A stretch of DNA of 64,000 bases. It comes from Curtobacterium sp. 9128 (lineage in GTDB: Bacteria > Actinomycetota > Actinomycetes > Actinomycetales > Microbacteriaceae). Where the stretch lies: the NCBI RefSeq assembly GCF_900086645.1, contig NZ_LT576451.1, positions 1,364,001 to 1,428,000 on the forward strand. The letters are read 5' to 3'. A program made the position numbers and the translations under genes. The notes below the pieces were generated by a model. That model made no database searches. It had not been told where the DNA came from and saw only the letters and a list, made by a program, of their open reading frames with translations. Position 1 is the stretch's first letter. Each line of letters begins with the position of its first letter. This document shows, piece by piece, positions 49,345-58,565 of the stretch.

Positions 49345-49371
49345 GTCAGAGCGCATGCGCGCCGAGCAGGG
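49345..49371. repeat. Right 27-bp direct repeat, 3' end of the VIT1-family gene
   Basis: Identical to 46049-46075. Read on the minus strand it supplies the last seven codons and stop (LLGAHAL) of the VIT1-family gene, so this copy keeps the gene intact. Confidence 0.9.
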
Positions 49372-50068
49372 TGCCCGCGAGCCACGTCGCCGCCAGGGCC
49401 GCAGCGCCGCCGATGACGACGCGCATGGCAGCGCGACCTCGTGGTGCACCACCGAGCACCGCGCCCGTCGTGCCGGTCGCGGCGAGGGCCAGGAGCACGG
49501 CCACCACGATGACGGCGACACGCACCGACTCCGGCACGAACACCGTCGCCAGGAACGGCAGTAGGCCGCCGACGGTGAACGTGGCTGCGGAGACCCACGC
49601 AGCTCGCCAGGGGCTGACGACCTCGTCCTGCGCGGCCCGTTCCTCGGCGGCGATCCAGTTCTCTCGGACCTCCGGGCGACCGAGCTCGGCGGCGATCGAC
49701 CGTGCCACGTCGTCGGACACCCCGATCGAGCGGTAGGCGGCCGCGATGTCCGAAGGCCCGACCGCGTCGGTCGCCCGACGGGCCGTACGGGCAGCCTGCC
49801 CGGTGCGTTGCGCGTCTCGTGCGCCGCTCACCGAGACGTACTCGCCGAGCGCCATCGAGACGGCACCGCCGACGAGGGCGGCTCCGCCGGCGGCGAGGAC
49901 CGGGCCGACCGGTGCGCCGGCCCCGGCGACACCGACCACGACGGCGGCGACGGAGACGATGCCGTCGTTCGCCCCGAGCAGACCGGCACGCAGCCAGTTG
50001 AGCCGGGCCGCGTTCGTGGGATCCGCGGGCGACGCGGTCGGCAGTGCGGGAACGGTGGTGGTGGCCAT
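49346..50068 (-). CDS. VIT1/CCC1-family metal transporter
   Basis: A 240-residue membrane protein of the vacuolar-iron-transporter family, found in bacteria as Fe/Mn transporters. The first helix is LLGANDGIVSVAAVVVGVAG, followed by ALVGGAVSMALGEYVSVSGARDAQ, both hallmark segments. A cytoplasmic helical stretch (~95-140) links to three C-terminal helices, the last ALAATWLAGTLLGAHAL. Start ATG 50068 is preferred over TTG 50080. The 3' end of the gene is duplicated at 46049, marking the integration site of the islet. Confidence 0.92.
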   Translation of the reverse strand: MATTTVPALPTASPADPTNAARLNWLRAGLLGANDGIVSVAAVVVGVAGAGAPVGPVLAAGGAALVGGAVSMALGEYVSVSGARDAQRTGQAARTARRATDAVGPSDIAAAYRSIGVSDDVARSIAAELGRPEVRENWIAAEERAAQDEVVSPWRAAWVSAATFTVGGLLPFLATVFVPESVRVAVIVVAVLLALAATGTTGAVLGGAPRGRAAMRVVIGGAAALAATWLAGTLLGAHAL

Positions 50069-50112
50069 GTCGGACAGCAAAGCACTCCGGACGGCCGACC
50101 GCTAGACAGGAA

Positions 50113-50147
50113 AGGCTGCCCTGACCTGGGGTTTGTCAGGGCAGCCT
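50113..50147. terminator. Terminator of xylAB
   Basis: AGGCTGCCCTGAC (50113-50125) and GTCAGGGCAGCCT (50135-50147) form a perfect 13-bp stem with a 9-base loop, nine bases beyond the xylB stop on the minus strand. On that strand the loop is AAACCCCAG. It separates xylAB from the VIT1-family gene. Confidence 0.9.
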
Positions 50148-50155
50148 GTCCTCAC

Positions 50156-51631
50156 TCAGCTGCTCGTCTGGTGATTGACGGCCGCGCGGTAGCGCTCGAG
50201 CACCTCGGGATGCGGGTCCGCGGCGACGGTCGTGGTGTCGAGCGTCCAGGACGGCAGGGTCCCGGTGAGCGCCCACGCCGCCTGCTTCGCCGCGCCGGCT
50301 GCGACGTACTCGCCCGGTTCCGGCAGGTGGACGTCGCGTCCGAACACCTGCGCGGCGATCGTGCGGACGGCCTCGTTGCGTGCGGCGCCGCCGATCAGCA
50401 GCAGCCGCTCGACGGTGACGCCGGTGGCCTCGACGGCCGCCAGTCCGTCGGCGAGTGCGCAGAGCATGCCCTCGACCGCGGCGCGGGCGAGGTGCTGCCG
50501 GTCGGTGGTCGCCGGGGTCATCCCGAGCAGGGACGCGGTGGCGTCCGGACGGTTCGGCGTGCGCTCGCCGACGAAGTACGGCACGAGGACGAGGCCGTCG
50601 GCGCCAGCCGGCGCCGCCAGCGCCAGCTCGCCGAGCTCGCCGTGGTCGACGCCGAGCAGGCCGCCGATCACCTCGAGCACGCGGGCCGCGTTGAGCGTCG
50701 TGACGATCGGGAGGCGCGCCCCCGTCGCGTCGGCGAAGCCCGCCACGGTCCCGCTCGGGTCCGCCACCGCGGTGTCGGTGACGCCGAAGACGGTCCCGCT
50801 GGTCCCGAGGGACACCGCGACGTCGCCGGGTCCGAGCCCGAGGCCGAGCGCGGCACCGGCGTTGTCACCGGTGCCCGCACCGACGACCAGGCCGCCGTGG
50901 GCGACCCCGCCACCGGGCAGCGGTACGTCGGTGTCGAGTGTGCCCATCGCCTGGTCGGCCTCGACGACCCGAGGGACGAGCACGTCGCCGCCCGACTCGC
51001 CGGCGACCCGCATCGACCGTCCGAGGGCGAGCTCGAACAGCTCCGGGTCGTACGCCGTCCGTGCCGGATCCCAGTACGCGGTGCCGCTGGCGTCGGATCC
51101 GTCGGTCGCGAGCGCGTCGAGGTCGGCGCCGAGCGGGCTCTCGTCGGCCGGACCGTAGCCGCGCAGCCGCCACGACAGCCAGTCGTGGGGGAGTGCGACC
51201 GCCGCGACGCGGCGTGCGTTGTCCGGCTCGGCGTCGCGGAGCCAGCGCAGTTTCGTGCCGGTGAACGAGGCCACCGGGACCAGACCGGTCCTGGTGACCC
51301 ATGCCTCCCGTCCGAGTTCCTCGACCATCTGCGCTGCCGCGTCGGCGCTGCGGACGTCGTTCCAGAGGAGCGCGTCGCGGATGACGACGCCGTCGGCGTC
51401 GAGGACGACCATGCCGTGCTGCTGGCCGGCGACCGCGATCGCCGCCACGTCGTCGAGCCCGCCGGCGTCCGCGATCGCGGTGCCGAGGGCGTCCCACCAG
51501 TGGCGGGGGTCGACGGACGTGCCGTCCGGGTGGGACGCGCGTCCCTCCCGGACGACCGCACCGGTGACGGCGTCGCGGATCGTGACCTTGCAGGACTGCG
51601 TCGAGGAGTCGACGCCGGCGACGAGGCTCAA
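50156..51631 (-). CDS. xylB: Xylulokinase
   Basis: A 491-residue FGGY-family sugar kinase that phosphorylates D-xylulose. It starts at TTG overlapping the xylA stop (TTGA): [19 protein letters not shown] is the first ATP-site strand. [12 protein letters not shown] and LLWNDVRS follow. The second domain has [32 protein letters not shown], and [20 protein letters not shown] then FGRDV near the end. These positions fit XylB. It is cotranscribed with xylA and followed by a strong hairpin. Confidence 0.95.
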   Translation of the reverse strand: MSLVAGVDSSTQSCKVTIRDAVTGAVVREGRASHPDGTSVDPRHWWDALGTAIADAGGLDDVAAIAVAGQQHGMVVLDADGVVIRDALLWNDVRSADAAAQMVEELGREAWVTRTGLVPVASFTGTKLRWLRDAEPDNARRVAAVALPHDWLSWRLRGYGPADESPLGADLDALATDGSDASGTAYWDPARTAYDPELFELALGRSMRVAGESGGDVLVPRVVEADQAMGTLDTDVPLPGGGVAHGGLVVGAGTGDNAGAALGLGLGPGDVAVSLGTSGTVFGVTDTAVADPSGTVAGFADATGARLPIVTTLNAARVLEVIGGLLGVDHGELGELALAAPAGADGLVLVPYFVGERTPNRPDATASLLGMTPATTDRQHLARAAVEGMLCALADGLAAVEATGVTVERLLLIGGAARNEAVRTIAAQVFGRDVHLPEPGEYVAAGAAKQAAWALTGTLPSWTLDTTTVAADPHPEVLERYRAAVNHQTSS

Positions 51632-52818
51632 CGAGCGCCCATCAGGTGCTCGACCGCGAGCTGCTGCAGGCGCACGAAGCCGAAGCCCTTGCCGCCGAAG
51701 TACGCGTCGGCGTCGAAGTCCTCGAACGCGGACCGGTCCGCGAGGAACGCGTCGTACGACTCGCCCTCGTCGAGCGTCGGCGTCGACAGCTCGTCGACCT
51801 TCGCCGCGGACAGCGCCGCCTGGACCTCGGGATCGGCGCGGAACGCCTGCGCACGCTCCTTGAGGAGCAGGTACATGCGCATGTTCGCGGCTGCGGAGTC
51901 CCAGACGCCCGAGATGTCCTCGGTGCGGCTCGGCTTGTAGTCGAAGTGGCGCGGGCCGTCGTACGCGACGCCGCCCTGGGGTGCGCCGTGCTCGAGCAGG
52001 TCGACGAGCGAGAACGCGTTCTGCAGGTCGCCGTGGCCGAAGACGAGGTCCTGGTCGTACTTGATGCCGCGCTGGCCGTTGAGGTCGATGTGGAAGAGCT
52101 TGCCCGAGTAGAGCGCCTGGGCGATGCCGGCGGTGAAGTTCAGACCGGCCATCTGCTCGTGGCCGACCTCGGGGTTCACGCCGAACAGCTCCGGACGCTC
52201 GAGCGTGTCGATGAACGCGATCGCGTGGCCGAGCGTCGGCAGCAGGATGTCGCCGCGGGGCTCGTTCGGCTTCGGCTCGATCGCGAAGCGGATGTCGTAG
52301 CCCTTGTCGGTGACGTACTGCGCGAGCAGGTCGACCGACTCCTTGTAGCGGGAGAGCGCGGCCTGCACGTCCTTGGCGGAGTCGTACTCGGCGCCCTCGC
52401 GACCGCCCCACATGACGAACGTCTTCGCGCCGAGCTCGGCGGCCAGGTCGACGTTCCGCAGCACCTTGCGGAGTGCGAACCGGCGGACCTGGCGGTCGTT
52501 CGAGGTGAAGCCACCGTCCTTGAACACCGGGGCGGAGAAGAGGTTCGTCGTCACCATCGGCACGACGATCCCGGTGGCCTCCAGAGCACCCTTGAGCCGA
52601 TCGATCTGGGTCTGTCGTTCGGCGTCGGTCGAACCGAACGCGAACAGGTCGTCGTCGTGGAAGGTCAGGCCGTAGGCGCCGAGCTCGTCGAGCTTCTCGA
52701 CCGCCTCGACCACGTCGAGCTGGGGGCGGGTGGGACCGCCGAAGGGATCGGAGCCGTTGTATCCGATGGTCCAGAGACCGAAGGAGAACTTGTCTGCGCG
52801 TGTGGGCGTGGTCGCCAT
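51628..52818 (-). CDS. xylA: Xylose isomerase
   Basis: A 396-residue class I (actinobacterial-length) xylose isomerase, converting D-xylose to D-xylulose. It shows [34 protein letters not shown] with the catalytic His, [27 protein letters not shown] with a metal-binding Glu, [10 protein letters not shown] and [20 protein letters not shown] with further metal ligands. GGTGACCCCC precedes the ATG. A ROK-type operator overlaps its promoter -10. It forms an operon with xylB and processes the xylose released by the YicI-type enzyme at 60472. Confidence 0.97.
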   Translation of the reverse strand: MATTPTRADKFSFGLWTIGYNGSDPFGGPTRPQLDVVEAVEKLDELGAYGLTFHDDDLFAFGSTDAERQTQIDRLKGALEATGIVVPMVTTNLFSAPVFKDGGFTSNDRQVRRFALRKVLRNVDLAAELGAKTFVMWGGREGAEYDSAKDVQAALSRYKESVDLLAQYVTDKGYDIRFAIEPKPNEPRGDILLPTLGHAIAFIDTLERPELFGVNPEVGHEQMAGLNFTAGIAQALYSGKLFHIDLNGQRGIKYDQDLVFGHGDLQNAFSLVDLLEHGAPQGGVAYDGPRHFDYKPSRTEDISGVWDSAAANMRMYLLLKERAQAFRADPEVQAALSAAKVDELSTPTLDEGESYDAFLADRSAFEDFDADAYFGGKGFGFVRLQQLAVEHLMGAR

Positions 52819-52866
52819 GGGGGTCACCGTTCTTCGTCGAACTTCGTTGCGGAGGATCCTGGCAAA

Positions 52867-52909
52867 ATGTTGCCGCGCCCAACATAAACGGTAGGGTGGT
52901 TCGTGGCAA
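52867..52909. promoter_or_regulatory. Divergent xylAB promoter with ROK/XylR-type operator
   Basis: On the minus strand TTGCCA (-35, 52909-52904) and TATGTT (-10, 52886-52881) are 17 bases apart. ATGTTG-N7-CAACAT (52867-52885) is a symmetric site overlapping the -10 and start, of the same geometry as the TTTGTTG-N7-CCACAAA sites at 55956 and 62812. On the plus strand TTGCCG (52870-52875) and TAGGGT (52892-52897) could serve the divergent dehydrogenase gene, so one bound regulator would control both directions. Confidence 0.75.
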
Positions 52910-52935
52910 GCACACGATCGCAAGGGAGCGAGCGG

Positions 52936-54132
52936 ATGGCACAGCGCGGACGGGAACCGGAGCGACTGCGGGTCGCGATGGTCGGGCACGGGTTCATGGG
53001 GGCTGCGCACTCGCAGGCCTGGCGCACGGTCGCCCGGTTCTTCCCTCTGGGGCTCGAGCCCGAGATGTCGGTGATCGTCGGCCGGGATCCCGACCGGACC
53101 GAAGCGGCGCGCGAGCACCTCGGGTGGGAGCGCGCATCCACCGACTGGCGTGCCGTCGTCGCCGACCCCGAGATCGACGTCGTCGACGTCTGCTCGCCAG
53201 GCGCATCGCACGTCGAGGTCGCGATCGCGGCGCTCCGCGCTGGGAAGCACGTCCTCTGCGAGAAGCCGCTCGCGAACTCCGTCGCCGACGCCGAGGCGAT
53301 GACGGCGGCCGCGGCCTCGGCGGCCGAACACGGTGTGCGGTCGATGGTCGGGTTCAGCTACCGCCGGGTCCCCGCGATCGCCTTCGCCCGCCGGCTCGTG
53401 CAGGACGGTCGGATCGGCACCGTCCGACAGGTCAGGGCGCTGTACCTGCAGGACTGGCTCGCCGACGAGGACGGTCCGATGACCTGGCGCCTCGACAAGG
53501 AGCAGGCCGGCTCCGGGTCGTTGGGCGACATCGGCGCGCACGCGATCGACCTCGTCGAGCACATCACCGGGGCGACGCTCACCAGCGTCTCCGGCACGCT
53601 CGAGACCTTCGTGCGCGAGCGGCCGCTACTCGCGGAGGGCGTCGGGCTCTCCGGCACCGCGTCGACCGAGCGCGGCACCGTGACCGTCGACGACGCCGCC
53701 TGGTTCCTCGGTCGGCTCGCCGGGGGAGCGGCCGACGGAGCCGTCGGGTCCTTCGAGGCGACCCGCTACGCCACCGGACGGAAGAACGGGCTGACGATCG
53801 AGCTGAGCGGCACCAGCGGCGCGATCCGGTTCGACCTCGAGTCCATGAACGAACTCCAGGTCTACGACGCCTCCGCCGCGGCCGGCGAGCAGGGGTTCAC
53901 CCGCGTGCTCGTCACCGAACCCGAGCACCCGTACATGGCGGCGTGGTGGCCCACCGGACACCTGATCGGGTACGAGCACACCTTCACGCACGAGGTCGCG
54001 GACCTCGTCACCGCCATCGCCGAGGGCACCGAGCCCCGACCGTCCTTCGCCGAGGGACTGCACGTGCAGCGCGTGCTCGACGCCGTCGAACGCAGCGCCG
54101 CCGACGGCAGCAGCTGGACGGCGATCCCGTGA
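52936..54132 (+). CDS. Gfo/Idh/MocA-family dehydrogenase
   Basis: A 398-residue NAD(P)-dependent sugar dehydrogenase. The Rossmann motif is [20 protein letters not shown], and the catalytic-lysine motif is [16 protein letters not shown]. The C-terminal domain has [20 protein letters not shown] with the conserved Asp and His. AGGGAG is seven bases before ATG 52936. It is divergent from xylAB and starts a run with ThuA and a second Gfo/Idh gene. This trio is common in sugar-acid or modified-sugar pathways; the substrate here could be a 3-keto or xylose-derived compound (inference). Confidence 0.92.
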   Translation: MAQRGREPERLRVAMVGHGFMGAAHSQAWRTVARFFPLGLEPEMSVIVGRDPDRTEAAREHLGWERASTDWRAVVADPEIDVVDVCSPGASHVEVAIAALRAGKHVLCEKPLANSVADAEAMTAAAASAAEHGVRSMVGFSYRRVPAIAFARRLVQDGRIGTVRQVRALYLQDWLADEDGPMTWRLDKEQAGSGSLGDIGAHAIDLVEHITGATLTSVSGTLETFVRERPLLAEGVGLSGTASTERGTVTVDDAAWFLGRLAGGAADGAVGSFEATRYATGRKNGLTIELSGTSGAIRFDLESMNELQVYDASAAAGEQGFTRVLVTEPEHPYMAAWWPTGHLIGYEHTFTHEVADLVTAIAEGTEPRPSFAEGLHVQRVLDAVERSAADGSSWTAIP

Positions 54133-54161
54133 CCGAGACAGCACCACACCGAGAGGAGCCC

Positions 54162-54851
54162 ATGCGCCACGCGCTCGTCGTCCGCGGCGGCTGGGACGGG
54201 CACCAGCCCGTCGAGACCACCGACACCTTCATCCCGTTCCTGCGCGACAACGGCTTCGACGTCCGCGTGTCGGACTCGACGGCCGTCTACGCGGACGCCT
54301 CCGTGATGGACGGCATCGACCTCGTCGTCCAGGTGAACACCATGACCACCATCGCACCGGACGAGTTCGCCGGCCTGCAGCGCGCAGTGCTCGCCGGCAC
54401 CGGCATGGCCGGGTGGCACGGCGGCATCGCCGACGCCTACCGGGACAACGCGGACTACCTGCACATGATCGGTGGGCAGTTCGCCCACCACGCCGGCAAG
54501 CACCCGGACGAACGCGTCGGCGACCAGACCGACAACTACGTCCCGTACACGGTGCACATCACCGAGCTCGGGCACGAGCACCCGATCACGGCGGGCATCG
54601 AGGACTTCGACCTGGTGACCGAGCAGTACTGGGTGCTGAGCGACGAGTACAACGACGTCCTCGCCACGACGACGCAGCAGGCTCGGCCGTGGGACGCCTG
54701 GAACCGCCCGGTGACCTCGCCCGCGATCTGGACCCGGCAGTGGGGGAAGGGGCGTGTGTTCGTCTCGGCTCCCGGACACCGCGTCGAGATCGTCGAGCAG
54801 CAGCCTGTCCGCACGATCATCGAACGGGGCCTGCTGTGGGCCGCGCGCTGA
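54162..54851 (+). CDS. ThuA-domain protein
   Basis: A 229-residue ThuA-like protein (class I glutamine amidotransferase-like fold): ALVVRGGWDGHQPVETTDTF, MAGWHGGIADAYRDN, FAHHAGKHPDE, EHPITAGIEDFDLVTEQYWV and GKGRVFVSAPGHR. GAGAGGAG precedes ATG 54162; a GTG at 54129, which overlaps the previous stop, would add 11 residues. ThuA proteins act with Gfo/Idh dehydrogenases in trehalose/3-keto-sugar metabolism. The two flanking Gfo/Idh genes support such a role. Confidence 0.92.
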   Translation: MRHALVVRGGWDGHQPVETTDTFIPFLRDNGFDVRVSDSTAVYADASVMDGIDLVVQVNTMTTIAPDEFAGLQRAVLAGTGMAGWHGGIADAYRDNADYLHMIGGQFAHHAGKHPDERVGDQTDNYVPYTVHITELGHEHPITAGIEDFDLVTEQYWVLSDEYNDVLATTTQQARPWDAWNRPVTSPAIWTRQWGKGRVFVSAPGHRVEIVEQQPVRTIIERGLLWAAR

Positions 54852-55933
54852 GGGTCGGGATGGTCGGCGTCGGGAACATCAGCCGGCAGTACCTCGAGCA
54901 CCTCCCGTCCCTGCCGAGCCTCCGTCTCACCGCGGTGGCCGACCTCGACACCGAGCGAGCAGCCGAGGTCGCCCGGGAGCACGGGGTCGCCGCACTCGGG
55001 GTCGACGAGCTCCTGACGCACGACGACGTCGACGTGGTGCTCAACCTGACGATCCCCGCGGCGCACGCCGACGTCGCGACCCGGGCGCTCGCCGCGGGGA
55101 AGCACGTCTACGGCGAGAAGCCGCTGGCCCTGTCGACGGCCGAGGCGGCACCGGTCCTCGAACTCGCACGCACCGCCGGACTCCGGGTCGGCAGCGCGCC
55201 GGACACCGTCCTCGGTACCGGGATCCAGACGGCACGGGCAGCGCTCGACGACGGCGTGATCGGGACCCCGGTCGGCGCTGCCGTGGCGTGGAGCGCGCCC
55301 GGACACGAGCTCTGGCACCCGGCACCGGCGTTCTACTACCAGCCGGGGGGTGGCCCGCTGCTCGACATGGGGCCGTACTACCTGACGAGCCTCGTGTCGT
55401 TCTTCGGACCCGTCGTCCGTGTCAGCGGCAGCGCGACCCGGTCCACCCGGGAGCGAACGGTCGGGACCGGACCTGCGGCAGGGACCCCGATCCCGGTCGA
55501 CGTGGACACCCACGTCGTCGCCGTCCTGGAGCACGAGAACGGGGTCGTGTCCACGGTCTCGGTGTCGTTCGAGGTCTGGGCGACCAGGACCCCGCTCTTC
55601 GAGGTGTACGGCACGTCCGGCACACTCGCGGTGCCCGACCCGAACGGGTTCTCCGACCCGGTGGAGCTCGCGACGGCCGACGACCGGACGTTCCGTGCGC
55701 TGCCGGTGCAGGCGGGCTACGCGGATGCCGGCCGCGGGTACGGACTCGCGGACATGGCGCGGGCGATCGACACCGATCGACCGCACCGGGCGAGCGGCGC
55801 CCTGGCGTTCCACGTGCTCGAGGTCATGGAGGCGGTGGCGACCGCGTCGCGCGATCACGTCGTGGTCGAGCTGACGTCGCGCGTGGAGCGACCGGACCTC
55901 GTCCCGGCGGGAGCGCGGCCCGACTCCTGGTGA
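54836..55933 (+). CDS. Second Gfo/Idh/MocA-family dehydrogenase
   Basis: A 365-residue dehydrogenase starting at GTG inside the ThuA gene (16-base overlap). LRVGMVGVGNISRQYLEHLP is the nucleotide-binding motif, HVYGEKPLALSTAEAAPVLE the catalytic-lysine motif, and GGGPLLDMGPYYLTSLVSFF the substrate-domain motif. It differs clearly from the 52936 enzyme, so the two probably catalyse successive or opposed oxidations. It is the last gene before a ROK-type operator and a LacI gene. Confidence 0.92.
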   Translation: MGRALRVGMVGVGNISRQYLEHLPSLPSLRLTAVADLDTERAAEVAREHGVAALGVDELLTHDDVDVVLNLTIPAAHADVATRALAAGKHVYGEKPLALSTAEAAPVLELARTAGLRVGSAPDTVLGTGIQTARAALDDGVIGTPVGAAVAWSAPGHELWHPAPAFYYQPGGGPLLDMGPYYLTSLVSFFGPVVRVSGSATRSTRERTVGTGPAAGTPIPVDVDTHVVAVLEHENGVVSTVSVSFEVWATRTPLFEVYGTSGTLAVPDPNGFSDPVELATADDRTFRALPVQAGYADAGRGYGLADMARAIDTDRPHRASGALAFHVLEVMEAVATASRDHVVVELTSRVERPDLVPAGARPDSW

Positions 55934-55955
55934 CCACAGCGGGCAGGGTGGCGGA

Positions 55956-56038
55956 TTTGTTGCCGAGAACCACAAAAGGCTTGCGGTCGGCACACCAGTC
56001 CTGTTAGCGTCGCCGTCGCAGGTCGTCGAAGCGCTTCG
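55956..56038 (+). promoter_or_regulatory. LacI-gene promoter with ROK-type and LacI-type operators
   Basis: TTTGTTG-N7-CCACAAA (55956-55976) lies immediately upstream of a promoter TTGCGG (55981-55986)-18-TAGCGT (56005-56010). A palindrome CGAAGCGCTTCG (56027-56038) follows just downstream of the expected start. The first matches the ROK-type sites at 52867 and 62812; the second is repeated before the binding-protein gene at 57119. Dual control by ROK and LacI is likely. Confidence 0.7.
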
Positions 56039-56074
56039 CTTCGGCCGCAGACGACGAGCACGAGGAGGTGCGCG

Positions 56075-57082
56075 ATGGTGACGATCAACGAGGTGGCGAA
56101 GGCCGCCGGTGTCTCGATCTCGACCGTCTCGTACGCCCTCTCCGGCAAGCGGACGATCTCAGCCACCACCCGCGCCCGCATCGACCGCGCGGTCGCCGAG
56201 CTCGACTACCGCCCGAACGCCGGAGCCCGCATGCTCGCCGGTGCCCGCACGGACATCCTCGCGCTCTCCGCGCCGATCCGACCGGACGCGCACCTGCCGA
56301 CCCACATGCGGTTCGTCACCGCCGTCGTCGAGGCTGCTCGCGCGCACGACGACGACGTCCTGCTGCTGGCACGCGACGACGAGGTGACCGGCATCCAGCG
56401 CGTCGCGCACTCGTCCCTCGTTGACGGCGTCGTCGTTCTCGGGGTCTCGACCGACGACGAACGTGCCGACGTCGTCCGCGCATCTGGTGTCCCCGCCGCC
56501 TTCGTCGGCGTGCCGGGTGACACCACCGGCCTGACCTGCATCGACCTCGACTTCGCCGAGGCCGGCCGGGCATCCGTCCGGCGGCTCGTCGCCGACGGAC
56601 ACCGCAGCATCGGCGTGATCGGACACCCGGCGACCTACGTCGAGCGGCACACCGGCTTCATCCGTCGCTTCGCGGACGCGTTCGACGACGAGTGCCGTGC
56701 GTCCGGGGTCGCCACCGTCGCGCACTACCCCTCCCTCGACCGGGCCGACCAGCGTGCCGCCGCTGATCGACTCCTGACGGAACTGCCCGACATGACCGCG
56801 CTCGTGTTCCACTGCAACGAGCCGGTCGTCGACACGGTCCTCGCCCACCTGTCGTCCCGTGGCATCCGTGTCCCGGACGACCTGTCGGTGCTCGCCGCCT
56901 GTGCGAGCTACGACACCACGGTGATGGACACCCCGCTGTCCACCATCCCGCTGCCGCTCGAGGAGATGTGCCGCGGCGCCGTGGAGCGCACCGTCCGCCA
57001 GGTCGACGGGACGCACGAGCCCGGCGTGACCCTCATCCCGCCACGGTTCACCGACCTCGGCAGCATCCGCCGGATCGGGTGA
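56075..57082 (+). CDS. LacI-family regulator of the xyloside transporter
   Basis: A 335-residue LacI repressor: VTINEVAKAAGVSISTVSYALSGKRTISATT is the HTH and hinge, then a sensor domain with DGVVVLGVSTDDERADVV and DLSVLAACASYDTTVMDTPL. GAGGAGGTG precedes the ATG. CGAAGCGCTTCG palindromes lie before this gene and before the binding-protein gene 92 bases downstream, so it probably autoregulates and controls import. The usual VGFDD near the C-terminus is replaced by LAACASYDT, a departure from most family members. Confidence 0.93.
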   Translation: MVTINEVAKAAGVSISTVSYALSGKRTISATTRARIDRAVAELDYRPNAGARMLAGARTDILALSAPIRPDAHLPTHMRFVTAVVEAARAHDDDVLLLARDDEVTGIQRVAHSSLVDGVVVLGVSTDDERADVVRASGVPAAFVGVPGDTTGLTCIDLDFAEAGRASVRRLVADGHRSIGVIGHPATYVERHTGFIRRFADAFDDECRASGVATVAHYPSLDRADQRAAADRLLTELPDMTALVFHCNEPVVDTVLAHLSSRGIRVPDDLSVLAACASYDTTVMDTPLSTIPLPLEEMCRGAVERTVRQVDGTHEPGVTLIPPRFTDLGSIRRIG

Positions 57083-57118
57083 GCCCACCCCACCGAACGC
57101 GTTCCTCGACGTGCATCG

Positions 57119-57132
57119 TCGAAGCGCTTCGA
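57119..57132 (+). promoter_or_regulatory. LacI operator before the binding-protein gene
   Basis: TCGAAGCGCTTCGA is a perfect 14-bp palindrome 42 bases before the binding-protein start. Its 12-bp core is identical to the site at 56027-56038. No convincing -35/-10 pair is visible between it and the LacI stop. Confidence 0.8.
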
Positions 57133-57173
57133 CAACCACCGAGAACCACCGACCCCTACAAGGAAGTAGTGAC

Positions 57174-58469
57174 ATGAAGAAGTCCCGTGTGCTCGGCGCC
57201 CTCGCCGGGCTGGCCGCGGCCGCAGTCGTCCTCAGCGGTTGCTCCGCCGGCGGCGACAGCGCCGCCGAAGACGGCAAGACCCTCAAGCTCTGGCACTACG
57301 AGTCCGAGGACTCCGCCATGGGCAAGGCCTGGAAGGAGTCCATCAAGGTCTTCGAGAAGGAGACCGGCGCGAAGGTCGAGTTCCAGGAGAAGAGCTTCGA
57401 GCAGATCCGCAAGACGGCCAGCCAGTCGCTCAACTCCGACCAGGCGCCCGACCTCATCGAGTACAACAAGGGCAACGCCACGGCCGGACTGCTCGCCAGC
57501 CAGGGCCTCCTCAGCCCGCTCGACGACGCGGTCAAGCAGTACGGCTGGGACGACAAGCTCGCCAAGTCGCTGCAGACCACCGCGCGCTACGACGACAAGG
57601 GCGTGATGGGCTCCGGCTCCTGGTACGGCGTGCCCGACTACGGCGAGTACGTCGAGTTCTACTACAACAAGGAGCTCTTCCAGAAGTACGGCGTCGAGGT
57701 CCCGAAGACCATGGACGACCTCGAGTCGGCCATGGCGACGTTCCAGGCAGCAGGCGTCACGCCGCTCGCCGAGTCGGCGGCGGAGTACCCGCTCGGCCAG
57801 CTCTGGTACCAGTTGGCGCTCCAGAAGGCCGACCGCGACTGGGTCGACGACTACCAGCTGTACAAGAACCCGGTCGACTTCTCCGGCAAGGAGATCAGCA
57901 CCGCGACGAAGACCGTCCAGGACTGGACCGACAAGGGCTACATCTCGTCCGACTCCACCGGGATGAAGGCCGAGGACGCCGGGACCGCGTTCATCAGCGG
58001 CAAGTACCCGATGTTCTTCTCCGGCTCGTGGTGGTACGGCCGCTTCACCACCGAGATGCAGCAGGACTGGGGCACGTTCCTGTTCCCGGGTGCCGAGATG
58101 TCGCCAGGCTCCTCCGGCAACCTCTGGGTGGTCCCGACCAAGGCGAAGAACAAGAAGCTCGCCGAGCAGTTCATCGACATCACCCTGCGTCCGGAGATCC
58201 AGGCGATCATCGGCAACAACGGCGGGGTCCCCGTCGCGGCGGACGAGTCCGACATCACGGACCCGAAGAGCAAGGAACTCATCGCCAACTTCAACACGCT
58301 GACCGAGCGTGACGGCCTGGCGTACTACCCGGATTGGCCCACGTCGACGTTCTACGACCAGCTGAACGCGGGGCTCCAGAGCGTGGTCAACGGCAGCAGC
58401 TCCCCGTCGAAGGTCGACGACGAGCTCGGCCAGCAGTACGCGGACGGCGTCAAGGCCGTCACGGGCTGA
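57174..58469 (+). CDS. ABC sugar-binding lipoprotein (xyloside locus)
   Basis: A 431-residue family 1 extracellular solute-binding protein. The lipobox is VVLSGC with lipidated Cys23. Mature sequence: LKLWHYESEDSAMGKAWKES, IEYNKGNATAGLLASQGLLS, GVPDYGEYVEFYYNKELFQK and FSGSWWYGRFTTEMQQDW. AAGGAAG precedes the ATG. It should bind an alpha-xyloside such as isoprimeverose or xyloglucan fragments, given the YicI-type enzyme three genes downstream. A hairpin follows the stop, so this gene is probably expressed above the permeases. Confidence 0.93.
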   Translation: MKKSRVLGALAGLAAAAVVLSGCSAGGDSAAEDGKTLKLWHYESEDSAMGKAWKESIKVFEKETGAKVEFQEKSFEQIRKTASQSLNSDQAPDLIEYNKGNATAGLLASQGLLSPLDDAVKQYGWDDKLAKSLQTTARYDDKGVMGSGSWYGVPDYGEYVEFYYNKELFQKYGVEVPKTMDDLESAMATFQAAGVTPLAESAAEYPLGQLWYQLALQKADRDWVDDYQLYKNPVDFSGKEISTATKTVQDWTDKGYISSDSTGMKAEDAGTAFISGKYPMFFSGSWWYGRFTTEMQQDWGTFLFPGAEMSPGSSGNLWVVPTKAKNKKLAEQFIDITLRPEIQAIIGNNGGVPVAADESDITDPKSKELIANFNTLTERDGLAYYPDWPTSTFYDQLNAGLQSVVNGSSSPSKVDDELGQQYADGVKAVTG

Positions 58470-58480
58470 CCCGGCCTGGA

Positions 58481-58511
58481 GGCACGGTGCGGGTCCGCCC
58501 CGCACCGTGCC
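58481..58511 (+). terminator. Intra-operonic hairpin (family 1 variant)
   Basis: GGCACGGTGCGGG (58481-58493) and CCCGCACCGTGCC (58499-58511) form a perfect 13-bp stem with a 5-base loop, 12 bases after the binding-protein stop and 54 before the first permease. It shares the GGAGGCACGGTGC core of family 1. It probably attenuates read-through and protects the upstream mRNA, giving excess binding protein. Confidence 0.8.
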
Positions 58512-58565
58512 CCCGCCACCCCCACCACACCAGAACACCCATCACTTCCGGAAGGGAAGCCCACC

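Larger units (their letters stand above)
46049..49371. mobile_element. Direct-repeat-bounded genomic islet with peptide/exporter genes
   Basis: A 3.3-kb segment between two perfect 27-bp direct repeats. It carries a plus-strand membrane-protein gene and a minus-strand cassette: 80-residue Cys-tailed peptide, 326-residue protein, MFS transporter. GC counts in the cassette are lower than in neighbours: 33/60 at 48181-48240 and 28/60 at 49261-49320, against 42/60 in xylA at 52141-52200. There is no integrase or transposase inside, so it would need mobility functions from elsewhere or be a remnant. Confidence 0.7.

Noticed and set aside
46049-49371. Considered calling the islet an integrative element, insertion sequence or prophage
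   Set aside because: No integrase, transposase or phage gene lies inside. Only repeats and composition support mobility, so it is listed as a repeat-bounded islet with moderate confidence.
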